Part shown: one piece after another, positions 51,838-59,578 of the stretch
Position numbering within the stretch: position 1 is the stretch's first letter
Layout of the letters: every line of letters begins with the position of its first letter
Source of the DNA: Micromonospora matsumotoense
GTDB taxonomy: Bacteria > Actinomycetota > Actinomycetes > Mycobacteriales > Micromonosporaceae
Direction of reading: 5' to 3'
Assembly (NCBI RefSeq): GCF_900091525.1
Contig: NZ_FMCU01000001.1
Span: 682,001-746,000, forward strand
Length of the DNA: 64,000 nucleotides
The notes under the pieces: model-generated
What the model was told of the DNA's origin: nothing
The model's input: only the letters and a program-made list of their open reading frames with translations
Databases searched by the model: none
Position numbers and translations under genes: made by a program

Positions 51838-51911
51838 TGGGGCGGGCGGGGTTCGAACCCGCGACCGAGGGATTATGAGTCCCCTGCTCTAACCCGCTGA
51901 GCTACCGCCCC
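51838..51911 (-). tRNA. tRNA-Met (CAT anticodon), possibly tRNA-Ile2
   Basis: A 74-nt cloverleaf is seen on the minus strand. Acceptor GGGGCGG pairs with CCGCCCC; the D-arm is GCTC...GAGC; the anticodon arm is GGGGA-CTCATAA-TCCCT; the T-arm is GCGGG-TTCGAAC-CCCGC. The discriminator is A and CCA is not encoded. CAT could be elongator Met or lysidine-modified Ile; it is not initiator-like (full acceptor pairing at 1-72). Confidence 0.93.
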
Positions 51912-52065
51912 CGATACCGCGCCGGATCGTAACCCGCCCGACGGACCACCTGCCAGCATCCGAACCGGTACGACGACAGGCGTCGCCGGCACGATGGGCT
52001 ACGCGAGAATAACAGTCAGCAGTCACTCCGGACGCACCCGAACCGGAGTTCCGCGCGCACCCGGA

Positions 52066-53307
52066 TCAGCCCACCGCGCGGAGTTCCGCGAGCACCGCCC
52101 CGGCCGTACGCCAACCGCTGGCCAGGGCCCCCTGGATGGACGGACTGTCCCGGTGGTCACCGGCGACGAAGAGCCCGTCGCCGAGGGCCACCGGCTTGCG
52201 CAGCCGTCCCTGTGGCGGTGGCGCGGCGGGCAGCGCGTGCGGCACCGACACCGTGGTCAGGTGGTCCCAGTCCGCGGTGGAGCGTCCGTACAACCGGTCC
52301 AGCTCGGCCCGGATCGTCGGCTCGGGCGGGGCGCCGGGGCCGACCACGGAGGTCGCCACCAGGTGCCGGCCGGGCGGGGCGTACGACGGCACGGCCCGGC
52401 TGACCACCACCGTGTTGGCGACGAGTTCCCGCCGGTCACCGTCGACGAGCAGGATCGGTTCGTCGAGCGGCGCTTCGGGCGCGCTGTGGTAGTAGGTCGT
52501 GTAGCTGTGGGTGCGTACCCGGGCCAGGGTCGGCAGCAGCGTGGTCGCCGCCGTCGGGTCGACCGCGACCACGACGGCGCGGCAGTCGATCTCGCCGGCC
52601 GGGGTGCGGACCCGGCCGGGGGCGACCGAGGTGACCGGGGTGTCGCAGGTGATCAGGTCGGCGGGCAGCGGGGCGGCCACGGCCCGCGGCAGCGCGGCCA
52701 TCCCCCGGGCGGGCAGGCCGATCCGCCCCCGGGCGAAGGAGCGCAGGATCATCGCCAGCACGTGGCTGGAGGTCTCCAACTCCCGGTCGATGAGCACGCC
52801 GGACAGGAACGGCCGGATCAACTCCTCGATGATGGTGTCGGAGAGCCCGGCCCGGCGCAGGGCCGCCTCGCTGGTGGTCTCCGGCGCGGTGAGCAGCCGG
52901 TGCGCCGGCAGGGTCGCGCAGCCGGTGGCGAGGGCGGCGAAGCGCAGCCGGTCGCCCAACGAGCCGATGCCGGCGAGCGCGGTGGCCGGTGCGCCGCCGG
53001 GTTCGCGGATCGGATGGACCAGCCGGTCGAGGCGGTCGCCGCGCCGGACCAGGACCCCGGAGGTGAACCAGCCCAGGTCGAGGGTGCCCAGGTCGAGCAG
53101 GGTGCCGAGCCTCGGGTACGCGGTGTTGAGCACCTGGAATCCCCGGTCGAGCAGGTACCCGTCGACGGCGTCGGTGGCGACCCGGCCACCGAGCCGGTCG
53201 CCGGCCTCCAGCAGCCGCCAGGGCACGCCGGCCCGGTGCAACCGGCGGGCGACGGCCAGCCCGGCGAGGCCACCACCGACGATCACCACGTCCGTCTCAG
53301 CGGGCAC
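52066..53307 (-). CDS. FAD-dependent amine-oxidase/phytoene-desaturase-like oxidoreductase
   Basis: This encodes 413 aa. The N-terminal dinucleotide motif is VVIVGGGLAGLAVARRLHRA with ERLGGRV-like AGDRLGGRVATD. The C-terminal FAD segment is GLFVAGDHRDSPSIQGALAS followed by GWRTAGAVL. The family includes protoporphyrinogen oxidase-like and carotenoid desaturase-like proteins; the substrate is unknown. It overlaps the 3' end of the MMPL transporter gene by 11 bp, so they are probably co-expressed. Confidence 0.85.
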   Translation of the reverse strand: MPAETDVVIVGGGLAGLAVARRLHRAGVPWRLLEAGDRLGGRVATDAVDGYLLDRGFQVLNTAYPRLGTLLDLGTLDLGWFTSGVLVRRGDRLDRLVHPIREPGGAPATALAGIGSLGDRLRFAALATGCATLPAHRLLTAPETTSEAALRRAGLSDTIIEELIRPFLSGVLIDRELETSSHVLAMILRSFARGRIGLPARGMAALPRAVAAPLPADLITCDTPVTSVAPGRVRTPAGEIDCRAVVVAVDPTAATTLLPTLARVRTHSYTTYYHSAPEAPLDEPILLVDGDRRELVANTVVVSRAVPSYAPPGRHLVATSVVGPGAPPEPTIRAELDRLYGRSTADWDHLTTVSVPHALPAAPPPQGRLRKPVALGDGLFVAGDHRDSPSIQGALASGWRTAGAVLAELRAVG

Positions 53308-55423
53308 GTTCCACCTCCGTGTCGTTGCGCGCCGGTCGGGACAACCGGCTCGGCCACCACACCCTGGGCCCGATGTCGTACGACAGGGCGGGCACCAGCA
53401 GCGAGCGGACCACGATGGTGTCCAGTAGTACGCCGACCGCGACCGCCACGCCCAACTCCACCAGCACCACCAGCGGGAGTACGGCCAGCGCGGAGAAGGT
53501 GGCGGCGAGCACGATACCGGCGGAGGTGATCACCCCGCCGGTGACGGTCAGCCCGGCCAGCACGCCGGCCCGGGTGCCCCGGCGGGCCGACTCCTCGCGT
53601 ACCCGGCTCATCAGGAAGATGTTGTAGTCGATGCCCAGGGCGACCAGGAAGACGAAGGCGAACAGCGGGAAGGACGCGTCGATCCCGGGGAAGTCCAGCA
53701 GGTACCGGAAGATCAACGCGCAGAGTCCGAGGGTGGCCAGGAACGACAGCACCACCGTCGCGATCAGCAGCACCGGCGCGACCAGGGCCCGCAGCAGCAG
53801 GGCCAGGATCACCGCGATCACCACCAGGACGACCGGGATGATCACGTTGCGGTCCCGGGTGGACGCGTCGGAGGTGTCCACGTCGATCGCGGTGAACCCG
53901 CCGACCACGGCGTCGGCGGCCGGCACCCGGTGCACCGCCTCGCGCAGGGCGCGGATGGTCCGCTCGGCGGCGTCGCTGTCCGGCGGATCGGCCAGGGTCG
54001 CCTCCAGCTGCACCTGTCCGTCGACCACCAGGGGCGGGGCGTCCGGGTCCGGCGGGCCGGCCTGGTCCCGCCGGGTCACCGGCCGGACGGCGGCCACCCC
54101 GGCGACGCCCTGGGCCACCTGGGCGACCTGCGGGGCGGTCTGCTGGCGGGTGAAGATGGTCGCCGGGCTGCCGGTGCCGGCCGGGTAGTGCCGGGCGATC
54201 ACCTCCTGCCCGGCAACCGAGTCGGTGCGGTCGGTGAACAGCTCGGACTGGCCGAGGGTGGTGGCGCCGAGCTGGGTGAGGCCGAGGGTGAGCAGGGCCA
54301 GCACCACGGCGGTGGTCAACCAGACCACCCGGGCCCGCCGGGCGACGAAGCGGGCGATCCGGGCCCACAGCCCATGTTCCGCCTGCGGGTCCGCAAGGTC
54401 CACTCCGGGGGTACGCGGCCAGAACGCCCGCCGGCCGCCGAGCACCAGCAGGGCGGGCAGGAAGGTCAGCATCACCAGCAGGGTGGCGGCGATGCCGACG
54501 GCGGCCACCGGGCCGAGCGCCCGGTTGGAGTTCAGGCTGGACAACAGCAGGCAGAGCAGACTGACGATGACTGTCGCGCCGGAGGCGGCGATGGCCGGGG
54601 CGGCACCCCGCCAGGCGGCGCGCATGGCATCCCAGGGGCGCTCGTGCCGGTGCAGCTCCTCCCGGTACCGGGCGATCAGCAGCAACGCGTAGTCGGTCCC
54701 GGCGCCGAAGACGAGCACGGTGAGAATGCCCTGCGCCTGCCCGTTCAGCTTGATCACGTCGCTCTTCGCCAGGTGGTAGACGAAGACCGACGCCAGCGCG
54801 TACGACATCCCGGCCGCCAGCAGCGGAAAGATCCAGAGCACCGGGCTGCGGTAGACGATCAGCAGGATGACCAGCACCACCACCAGGGTCACCAGCAGCA
54901 GGGGTCCGTCGATCGCGGAGAACACCTCGATCAGGTCGGCGAGCAGACCGGCCGGGCCGGCGACGTCCACGGTGAGCCCGTCCCGCTCGCCTCCGGCGAT
55001 GGCCCGCAGCTCGTCGACCACCTGGCCGATCCGCTCCCCCTCGGAGTCGTCGATCGGCACCACCACCTGCAGGGCCTGGCCGTCCTGGCTGGCGATCGGC
55101 GGGGGCAGCGGCCCCAGCACGCCTTCGACCTGGGCGAACCGGGCGCTGTCGGCAACGGCCCGCTGCGTGTCGGCGGCGGTGATCCCGCTGGTGCGCGCGT
55201 ACACCACCAGGGCCGGGGTGGTCGGCTCGGCGACGAAGCCGGCGGCCAGGTCCTGGGCCCGGGTCGCCTCGGCGTCGGCGGGCAGGAAGGAGGCGTTGTC
55301 GTTGGTGGCGACGTCGCCCAGCTTTCCCGCGTACGGCCCGGCGATCCCGCCGACGACGAGCCAGGCCAGGACGACCGCCACCGCGAGCAGCGTGGCCGTG
55401 CCCCGGCCCCGTCCACCGGCCAT
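53297..55423 (-). CDS. MMPL-family RND transporter
   Basis: This encodes about 708 aa with 11-12 TMs and two external loops. It has the MMPL pattern FGAGTDYALLLIARYREELH in the first half, and FLVALGIDYNIFLMSRVREE with GGVITSAGIVLAATFSALA in the second. It exports lipids or small hydrophobic compounds using the proton gradient. ATG 55423 was chosen; GTG 55435 and TTG 55453 are in frame upstream. It is coupled to the FAD oxidoreductase gene. Confidence 0.92.
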   Translation of the reverse strand: MAGGRGRGTATLLAVAVVLAWLVVGGIAGPYAGKLGDVATNDNASFLPADAEATRAQDLAAGFVAEPTTPALVVYARTSGITAADTQRAVADSARFAQVEGVLGPLPPPIASQDGQALQVVVPIDDSEGERIGQVVDELRAIAGGERDGLTVDVAGPAGLLADLIEVFSAIDGPLLLVTLVVVLVILLIVYRSPVLWIFPLLAAGMSYALASVFVYHLAKSDVIKLNGQAQGILTVLVFGAGTDYALLLIARYREELHRHERPWDAMRAAWRGAAPAIAASGATVIVSLLCLLLSSLNSNRALGPVAAVGIAATLLVMLTFLPALLVLGGRRAFWPRTPGVDLADPQAEHGLWARIARFVARRARVVWLTTAVVLALLTLGLTQLGATTLGQSELFTDRTDSVAGQEVIARHYPAGTGSPATIFTRQQTAPQVAQVAQGVAGVAAVRPVTRRDQAGPPDPDAPPLVVDGQVQLEATLADPPDSDAAERTIRALREAVHRVPAADAVVGGFTAIDVDTSDASTRDRNVIIPVVLVVIAVILALLLRALVAPVLLIATVVLSFLATLGLCALIFRYLLDFPGIDASFPLFAFVFLVALGIDYNIFLMSRVREESARRGTRAGVLAGLTVTGGVITSAGIVLAATFSALAVLPLVVLVELGVAVAVGVLLDTIVVRSLLVPALSYDIGPRVWWPSRLSRPARNDTEVERAR

Positions 55424-55619
55424 CTTCCGGTCCACCCCTCGAATCGACGCCAATCGACACCGCAGGAGTCCAGGTCGACAGCTGTCATCCTGCCGCCCGG
55501 GTACGCCCTCCGGAGCCGAAACCGCCCATCCGCACCGGGCACCTCACCGTCGGACATTCCTGGCCTGGCATGCGGAAACGCCCGCCGGCAGGGCCGACGG
55601 GCGTGAGCTGGAGACTGGG

Positions 55620-55692
55620 CTCCCCCGTTTGGACTCGAACCAAAAACCTGCCGGTTAACAGCCGGCTGCTCTGCCAATTGAGCTACGGGGGA
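55620..55692 (-). tRNA. tRNA-Asn (GTT anticodon)
   Basis: A 73-nt minus-strand cloverleaf is seen. Acceptor TCCCCCG pairs with CGGGGGA; the anticodon arm is GCCGG-CTGTTAA-CCGGC; the T-loop is TTCGAGT. The discriminator is G and CCA is not encoded. Confidence 0.97.
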
Positions 55693-55983
55693 CTGCTTCG
55701 TCGCGGTGAACCGGATCTCTCCGGCGCTCGGCGACGGCACAAGAGTACAGGACTTCGGGGGGGTTCGGTCCAGGGGGTTACCGCAATCGACCACTGCGCC
55801 ACGGGGTGGGACGATCGACACCAACAATGCAGACAAATCGTCATCCCCGCACAACCAGGTATGACTGCGGAGCAGGATGGGTAGTTAGCTGTCGACCGAA
55901 AAATGTGGGGCGCGACGATGGTCGGTCCCGACCGGGCACACCGGGCGGGAGCGACGGGAGCGTCAGGTACGGAAGGAGCCGCC

Positions 55984-56367
55984 ATGCGCGGAAAGATCAT
56001 GTTTCTTGGCGGGCTGGCTGCGGGCTTCGTCCTGGGCGCCCGTGCCGGCCGGGAGAAGTACGAGGAGTTGGTCGTGCGGGGCCGTAAGGTGCTCGACCAC
56101 CCGACCGTCCAGGAGGCGGCCGGGGTCGCGCAGGCCCAGGCCAACCGCCTGTACAGCGAGGGCAAGGACAAGCTCGGCCAGTCCAAGCTCGGCGAGAAGC
56201 TCAACACCGGCAACGGCGGCAAGCCGGAGCTGACCCCGGCGGATGAGGCCTTCGCGGGCACCCCCGCCACTGTCGGCGCCAAGTCGGGCGTCAGCCCGAC
56301 CAGTTCGTCGGTGACCACCCCGAAGCCCAAGGCGCCGGGCACCGGCGCCAACGGCAGCACCCTCTGA
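55984..56367 (+). CDS. YtxH-like small membrane protein
   Basis: This encodes 127 aa. It starts MRGKIMFLGGLAAGFVLGAR then AGREKYEELVVRGRKV, the one-TM plus amphipathic helix layout of YtxH-domain proteins. The C-terminus is a disordered Lys/Thr/Pro/Gly tail. GGAAGGAG precedes ATG 55984. These are often general stress or envelope proteins; no more can be said. Confidence 0.8.
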   Translation: MRGKIMFLGGLAAGFVLGARAGREKYEELVVRGRKVLDHPTVQEAAGVAQAQANRLYSEGKDKLGQSKLGEKLNTGNGGKPELTPADEAFAGTPATVGAKSGVSPTSSSVTTPKPKAPGTGANGSTL

Positions 56368-56381
56368 TCGTCCGTACGTCG

Positions 56382-56413
56382 TCGGGCCGGTCGCCAGGTG
56401 GCGACCGGCCCGA
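56382..56413. terminator. 14-bp perfect hairpin between convergent genes
   Basis: TCGGGCCGGTCGCC pairs perfectly with GGCGACCGGCCCGA over an AGGT loop. It is probably a bidirectional intrinsic terminator; the T-tract is lacking, as is common in high-GC actinobacteria. Confidence 0.8.
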
Positions 56414-56421
56414 AGTACGTC

Positions 56422-57432
56422 TCAGTCCTTGCCGCTGCTGAACGCCGCGTCGAACGCCGCAGTCGGGGCGTCGAAGGCGAGCCGACGGACGAACTCCAGC
56501 GCCTCCGGCGCGCCGACCAGCCGGTCCATCCCGGCGTCCTCCCACTCGACGGAGATCGGCCCGGTGTAGCCGATGGCGTTCAACGCCCGGAAGCAGTCCT
56601 CCCAGGGGACGTCACCGTGGCCGGTGGAGACGAAGTCCCAGCCGCGCCGCAGGTCGGCCCAGGGCAGGTGGGAGGCGAGCCGGCCGCGCCGACCGTCCCC
56701 GGTGCGCACCTTCGCGTCCTTGCAGTCGACGTGGTAGATCCGGTCGGCGAAGTCGAAGATGAAGTTCACCGGGTCCAGCTCCTGCCACACGAAGTGCGAC
56801 GGGTCCCAGTTGAGCCCGAACGCGGGCCGGTGGCCGATCGCCTCCAGGGTCCGCTTGGTGGTCCAGTAGTCGTACGCGATCTCACTCGGGTGCACCTCGT
56901 GGGCGAACCGCACCCCCACCTCGTCGAAGACGTCGAGGATCGGGTTCCAGCGGTCGGCGAAGTCCTGGTAGCCGCGTTCGATCATGGCCGGCGGCACCGG
57001 CGGGAACATCGCCAGGGTGTGCCAGATGGACGACCCGGTGAAGCCGACCACCGTGTCCACCCCGAGCTTCGCCGCCGCCCGGGCGGTGTCCTTGATCTCC
57101 TCGGCGGCCCGCTGGCGTACCCCCTCGGCTTCGCCGTCGCCCCAGATCCGGGCGGGCAGGATGTCCTGGTGCCGCTCGTCGATCGGGTGGTCGCAGACGG
57201 CCTGGCCCACCAGGTGGTTGGAGATCGTGAAGACCTTCAGGTTGTACTTGGCCAGCGTCTCCCGCTTGCGCTCGACGTACGAGTCGTCGGCGAGCGCCTT
57301 GTCGACCTCGAAGTGGTCGCCCCAGCAGGCGATCTCCAGGCCGTCGTAGCCCCATTCGGAGGCGAGCCGACAGACCTCCTCGAACGGCAGATCGGCCCAC
57401 TGGCCGGTGAAGAGCGTGATCGGTCGCGCCAT
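56422..57432 (-). CDS. sugar phosphate isomerase/epimerase (xylose-isomerase-like TIM barrel)
   Basis: This encodes 336 aa. [47 protein letters not shown] and [12 protein letters not shown] carry the metal-binding Glu/Asp/His set of the AP-endonuclease-2/xylose-isomerase-like family. Members isomerise keto-sugars or inositol intermediates. With the adjacent 3-keto-glycoside-type and sugar dehydrogenase genes, a role in oxidised sugar catabolism is inferred. ATG 57432 follows GGGGAGAG. Confidence 0.88.
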   Translation of the reverse strand: MARPITLFTGQWADLPFEEVCRLASEWGYDGLEIACWGDHFEVDKALADDSYVERKRETLAKYNLKVFTISNHLVGQAVCDHPIDERHQDILPARIWGDGEAEGVRQRAAEEIKDTARAAAKLGVDTVVGFTGSSIWHTLAMFPPVPPAMIERGYQDFADRWNPILDVFDEVGVRFAHEVHPSEIAYDYWTTKRTLEAIGHRPAFGLNWDPSHFVWQELDPVNFIFDFADRIYHVDCKDAKVRTGDGRRGRLASHLPWADLRRGWDFVSTGHGDVPWEDCFRALNAIGYTGPISVEWEDAGMDRLVGAPEALEFVRRLAFDAPTAAFDAAFSSGKD

Positions 57433-57805
57433 CGTCTGTCTCTCCCCTGTTGTGGTGGGGATTCCTGGGCGGGACCGGGGCGAGGGGGCCGGGCCGGTAC
57501 GTCGGCGGCCGTGTCGGATCACCGGTGGGTGCATGCGCACCTGGGCCCAACGGGTTGCGCCTCCCGTCGGGTCACCGGCCACCCGCAGGTCGCCGCCCCC
57601 CACTCTAAACCCACCCCACCCCCCACGAAACCCCGCTCCCACACCCCCACCCCACACCCCCACCCCCACCCTGCACCCCACCCTGCGCGCCCCCGCCTAC
57701 TGCGCCCCAACGATCAAGAGGTTTGCGTCACGACGGGCAGCCCGCGTGACGCAAACCTCTTGATCACCGATGCGAACCCCACGGGCGTGGCCCGGGGTGG
57801 GTGGG
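57433..57805. other. intergenic region with C-rich tract and palindrome
   Basis: These 373 bp lie between the isomerase start and the end of the ThuA gene. They hold a C-rich run (about 57600-57695, CCCCACCC-type repeats) and the perfect palindrome listed next. No ORF is convincing. Confidence 0.6.
57712..57765. repeat. 21-bp perfect inverted repeat (palindromic intergenic element)
   Basis: The arm 57712-57732 starts GATCAAGAGGTTTGCGTC and is exactly complementary to 57745-57765, with a 12-base GC loop. The AT content differs from the C-rich flank. It may act as the terminator of the ThuA operon or be a dispersed repeat. Confidence 0.85.
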
Positions 57806-59518
57806 TTACTGGGGGAGGGTCCACTTCTGGTTGGCGGCGGAGGAGTTGCAGGTCCACAGCAGGACCACGGTGCTGTCGGCGGAGCTGTTGCCGGAGACGT
57901 CGAGGCACTTGCCGGAGGCGGGGTTGCGCAGGGTGCCGTCGGACTGGGCCGACCAGTTCTGCGGGGTGCCGCCGGTGCAGGTCCAGAGCTGGATCTTCGT
58001 ACCGTTGGCGGTGCCGCCACCGGAGACGTCCAGGCACTTGCCGAGCGCCTTGATGGTGCTGTTCGGGGTGACCGTCCAGGTCTGGCGGGCACTGCCGTTA
58101 CAGGTGAAGATCTGGACCTGGGTGCCGTCGGCGGTGGCGCCGTTGCGGACGTCCAGGCACTTGCCGGCCAGGCCCTTGATCGGGCCGGTGCCGTTGGTCG
58201 GCGTGGTGCCGCCCAGCTCCTTGATCCGGATGTTGCGGAACGAGGCGTCGTCACCGGTGCCGTGGTTCTGGATGCCGATGTGGCCGGCGAGCGAGCGGAC
58301 CGGGTCGGTGTTGGTGAAGTCGTTGATCTTCGCCCCGTTGAGGAAGACCTGGAGGCGTTCCCCCTCGACCAGCAGCTCGTAGGTGTTCCACTCCCCCGGC
58401 GGGTTCAGCGCCGCGTCCCGGGCGGCCTGGTCGGCGGCCTTGAACGAGTAGATCGAGCCGGTGGTCCGGTCGACGGCGTCGGTGGCGTCGATCTGCACCT
58501 CGTAGCCGTTGTTCATCGCCGAGTTCGGGTCGCTCGACGGCGGGAAGCCGACGAGGACCCCGGAGTTGTCGTCCCCGTCCACCTTCCAGTCCAGCTTCAG
58601 CGAGTAGTTGGTGAACTGCTTCGCGCTGTACCAGAGCATGCCCAGCCCGCCGACCGAGCTGAGGGTGGCGTTGGAGTTGGTGAAGCTGCCCGGCCCGGCC
58701 TGCGACCAGCCGTTGGTGGACCCGTTGTACAGGGCGGTGTAGCCGGTCTCCGGCCGGCAGTCGGCCTTCGTCCGGCCGGCCGCGTACCGGATGCCGCCGA
58801 GCAGGTGGGAGCGGAAGGCCGGCTCGGAGTACGCCGACTGGTTGTGCCCGGCGCCGGTGTAGAAGGACCGGCCGCCGCTGTAGGTCTTGCACCAGACGTG
58901 CGGGTGGTCGGCCCCCATCCCGCCCCCCGAGTACGACGACTCGTCGAGGTTGGCCAGCACGTGCGCGGTGGAGCGGGCGTTGGTGCGGAAGTTGTACCAC
59001 TCGTCGGTGCGCTGCCAGGTCGGGCCGAGGTGGGCGGTGGCCGCGTGCGCGCGGTCCTCCACCCGTACGGTGGCCTGCTGGATCGCCGGGTGGGAGGCGA
59101 ACCACGCCCCGACCAGGTTGCCGTAGAACGGCCAGTCGTACTCGGTGTCGGCGGCGGAGTGCACGCCGACGTACCCGCCACCGGCGCCGATGTACGACTC
59201 GAAGGCGGTCTGCTGGCTGGCGTTGAGCACGTCACCGGTGGTGTTGAGGAAGATCACCGCCTCGAACCGGGCGAGGTTGGCGGTGGTGAACTGGTTGCCG
59301 TCCTCGGTGGCGGTGACGGTGAAGTTGTTCGCCGCGCCCAGGTCCCGGATGGCCTGGGTGCCGACCGCGATGGAGTCGTGCCGGAACCCGGCGGTCTTGG
59401 AGAAGACGAGCACGTCGTAGGCGACGTCGGCGGCCGACGCGGAGGTGGCCGGGGTGGTGCACGCGATGGCGGCGAGGACGGCAGCGGCCGCGCCGAGGAT
59501 GGGTCGGAAGAGTCTCAT
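57806..59518 (-). CDS. secreted ThuA + DUF1080 (3-keto-glycoside hydrolase-like) + ricin-type lectin protein
   Basis: This encodes 570 aa. A signal peptide (about 1-29) is followed by a ThuA glutamine-amidotransferase-like domain (about 33-255; VLVFSKTAGFRHDSI, YVGVHSAADTEYDW, WCKTYSGGRSFYTGAGH). Next is a DUF1080 LamG-like domain (260-432; GYTALYNGSTNGWSQAG, DDNSGVLVGFP, GEWNTYELLVEGERLQVFLN). The C-terminus (440-570) is a ricin B-like beta-trefoil with three repeats (GKCLDVRNG, GKCLDVSGG, GKCLDVSGN). It probably acts on 3-keto-disaccharides bound to polysaccharide outside the cell. It follows the PQQ-dehydrogenase gene by 60 bp in the same direction. The lectin DNA is almost identical to that of the neighbour. 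Confidence 0.88.
   Translation of the reverse strand: MRLFRPILGAAAAVLAAIACTTPATSASAADVAYDVLVFSKTAGFRHDSIAVGTQAIRDLGAANNFTVTATEDGNQFTTANLARFEAVIFLNTTGDVLNASQQTAFESYIGAGGGYVGVHSAADTEYDWPFYGNLVGAWFASHPAIQQATVRVEDRAHAATAHLGPTWQRTDEWYNFRTNARSTAHVLANLDESSYSGGGMGADHPHVWCKTYSGGRSFYTGAGHNQSAYSEPAFRSHLLGGIRYAAGRTKADCRPETGYTALYNGSTNGWSQAGPGSFTNSNATLSSVGGLGMLWYSAKQFTNYSLKLDWKVDGDDNSGVLVGFPPSSDPNSAMNNGYEVQIDATDAVDRTTGSIYSFKAADQAARDAALNPPGEWNTYELLVEGERLQVFLNGAKINDFTNTDPVRSLAGHIGIQNHGTGDDASFRNIRIKELGGTTPTNGTGPIKGLAGKCLDVRNGATADGTQVQIFTCNGSARQTWTVTPNSTIKALGKCLDVSGGGTANGTKIQLWTCTGGTPQNWSAQSDGTLRNPASGKCLDVSGNSSADSTVVLLWTCNSSAANQKWTLPQ
57815..58200. repeat. duplicated ricin-lectin coding segment, copy 1
   Basis: This is nearly identical to 59585-59970 and codes the beta-trefoil of the ThuA protein. 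The differences are scattered single bases. Confidence 0.85.
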
Positions 59519-59578
59519 GTAGTGCTCCAGTACGCCGGGGGCGCGGGGCCGGGCGAGCCCGGTCCCGCGCCCGTCAGG

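Noticed and set aside
53930..55606. Plus-strand open frame opposite the MMPL transporter
   Set aside because: His/Gln/Gly/Arg-rich antisense artefact; the minus strand has conserved MMPL motifs.
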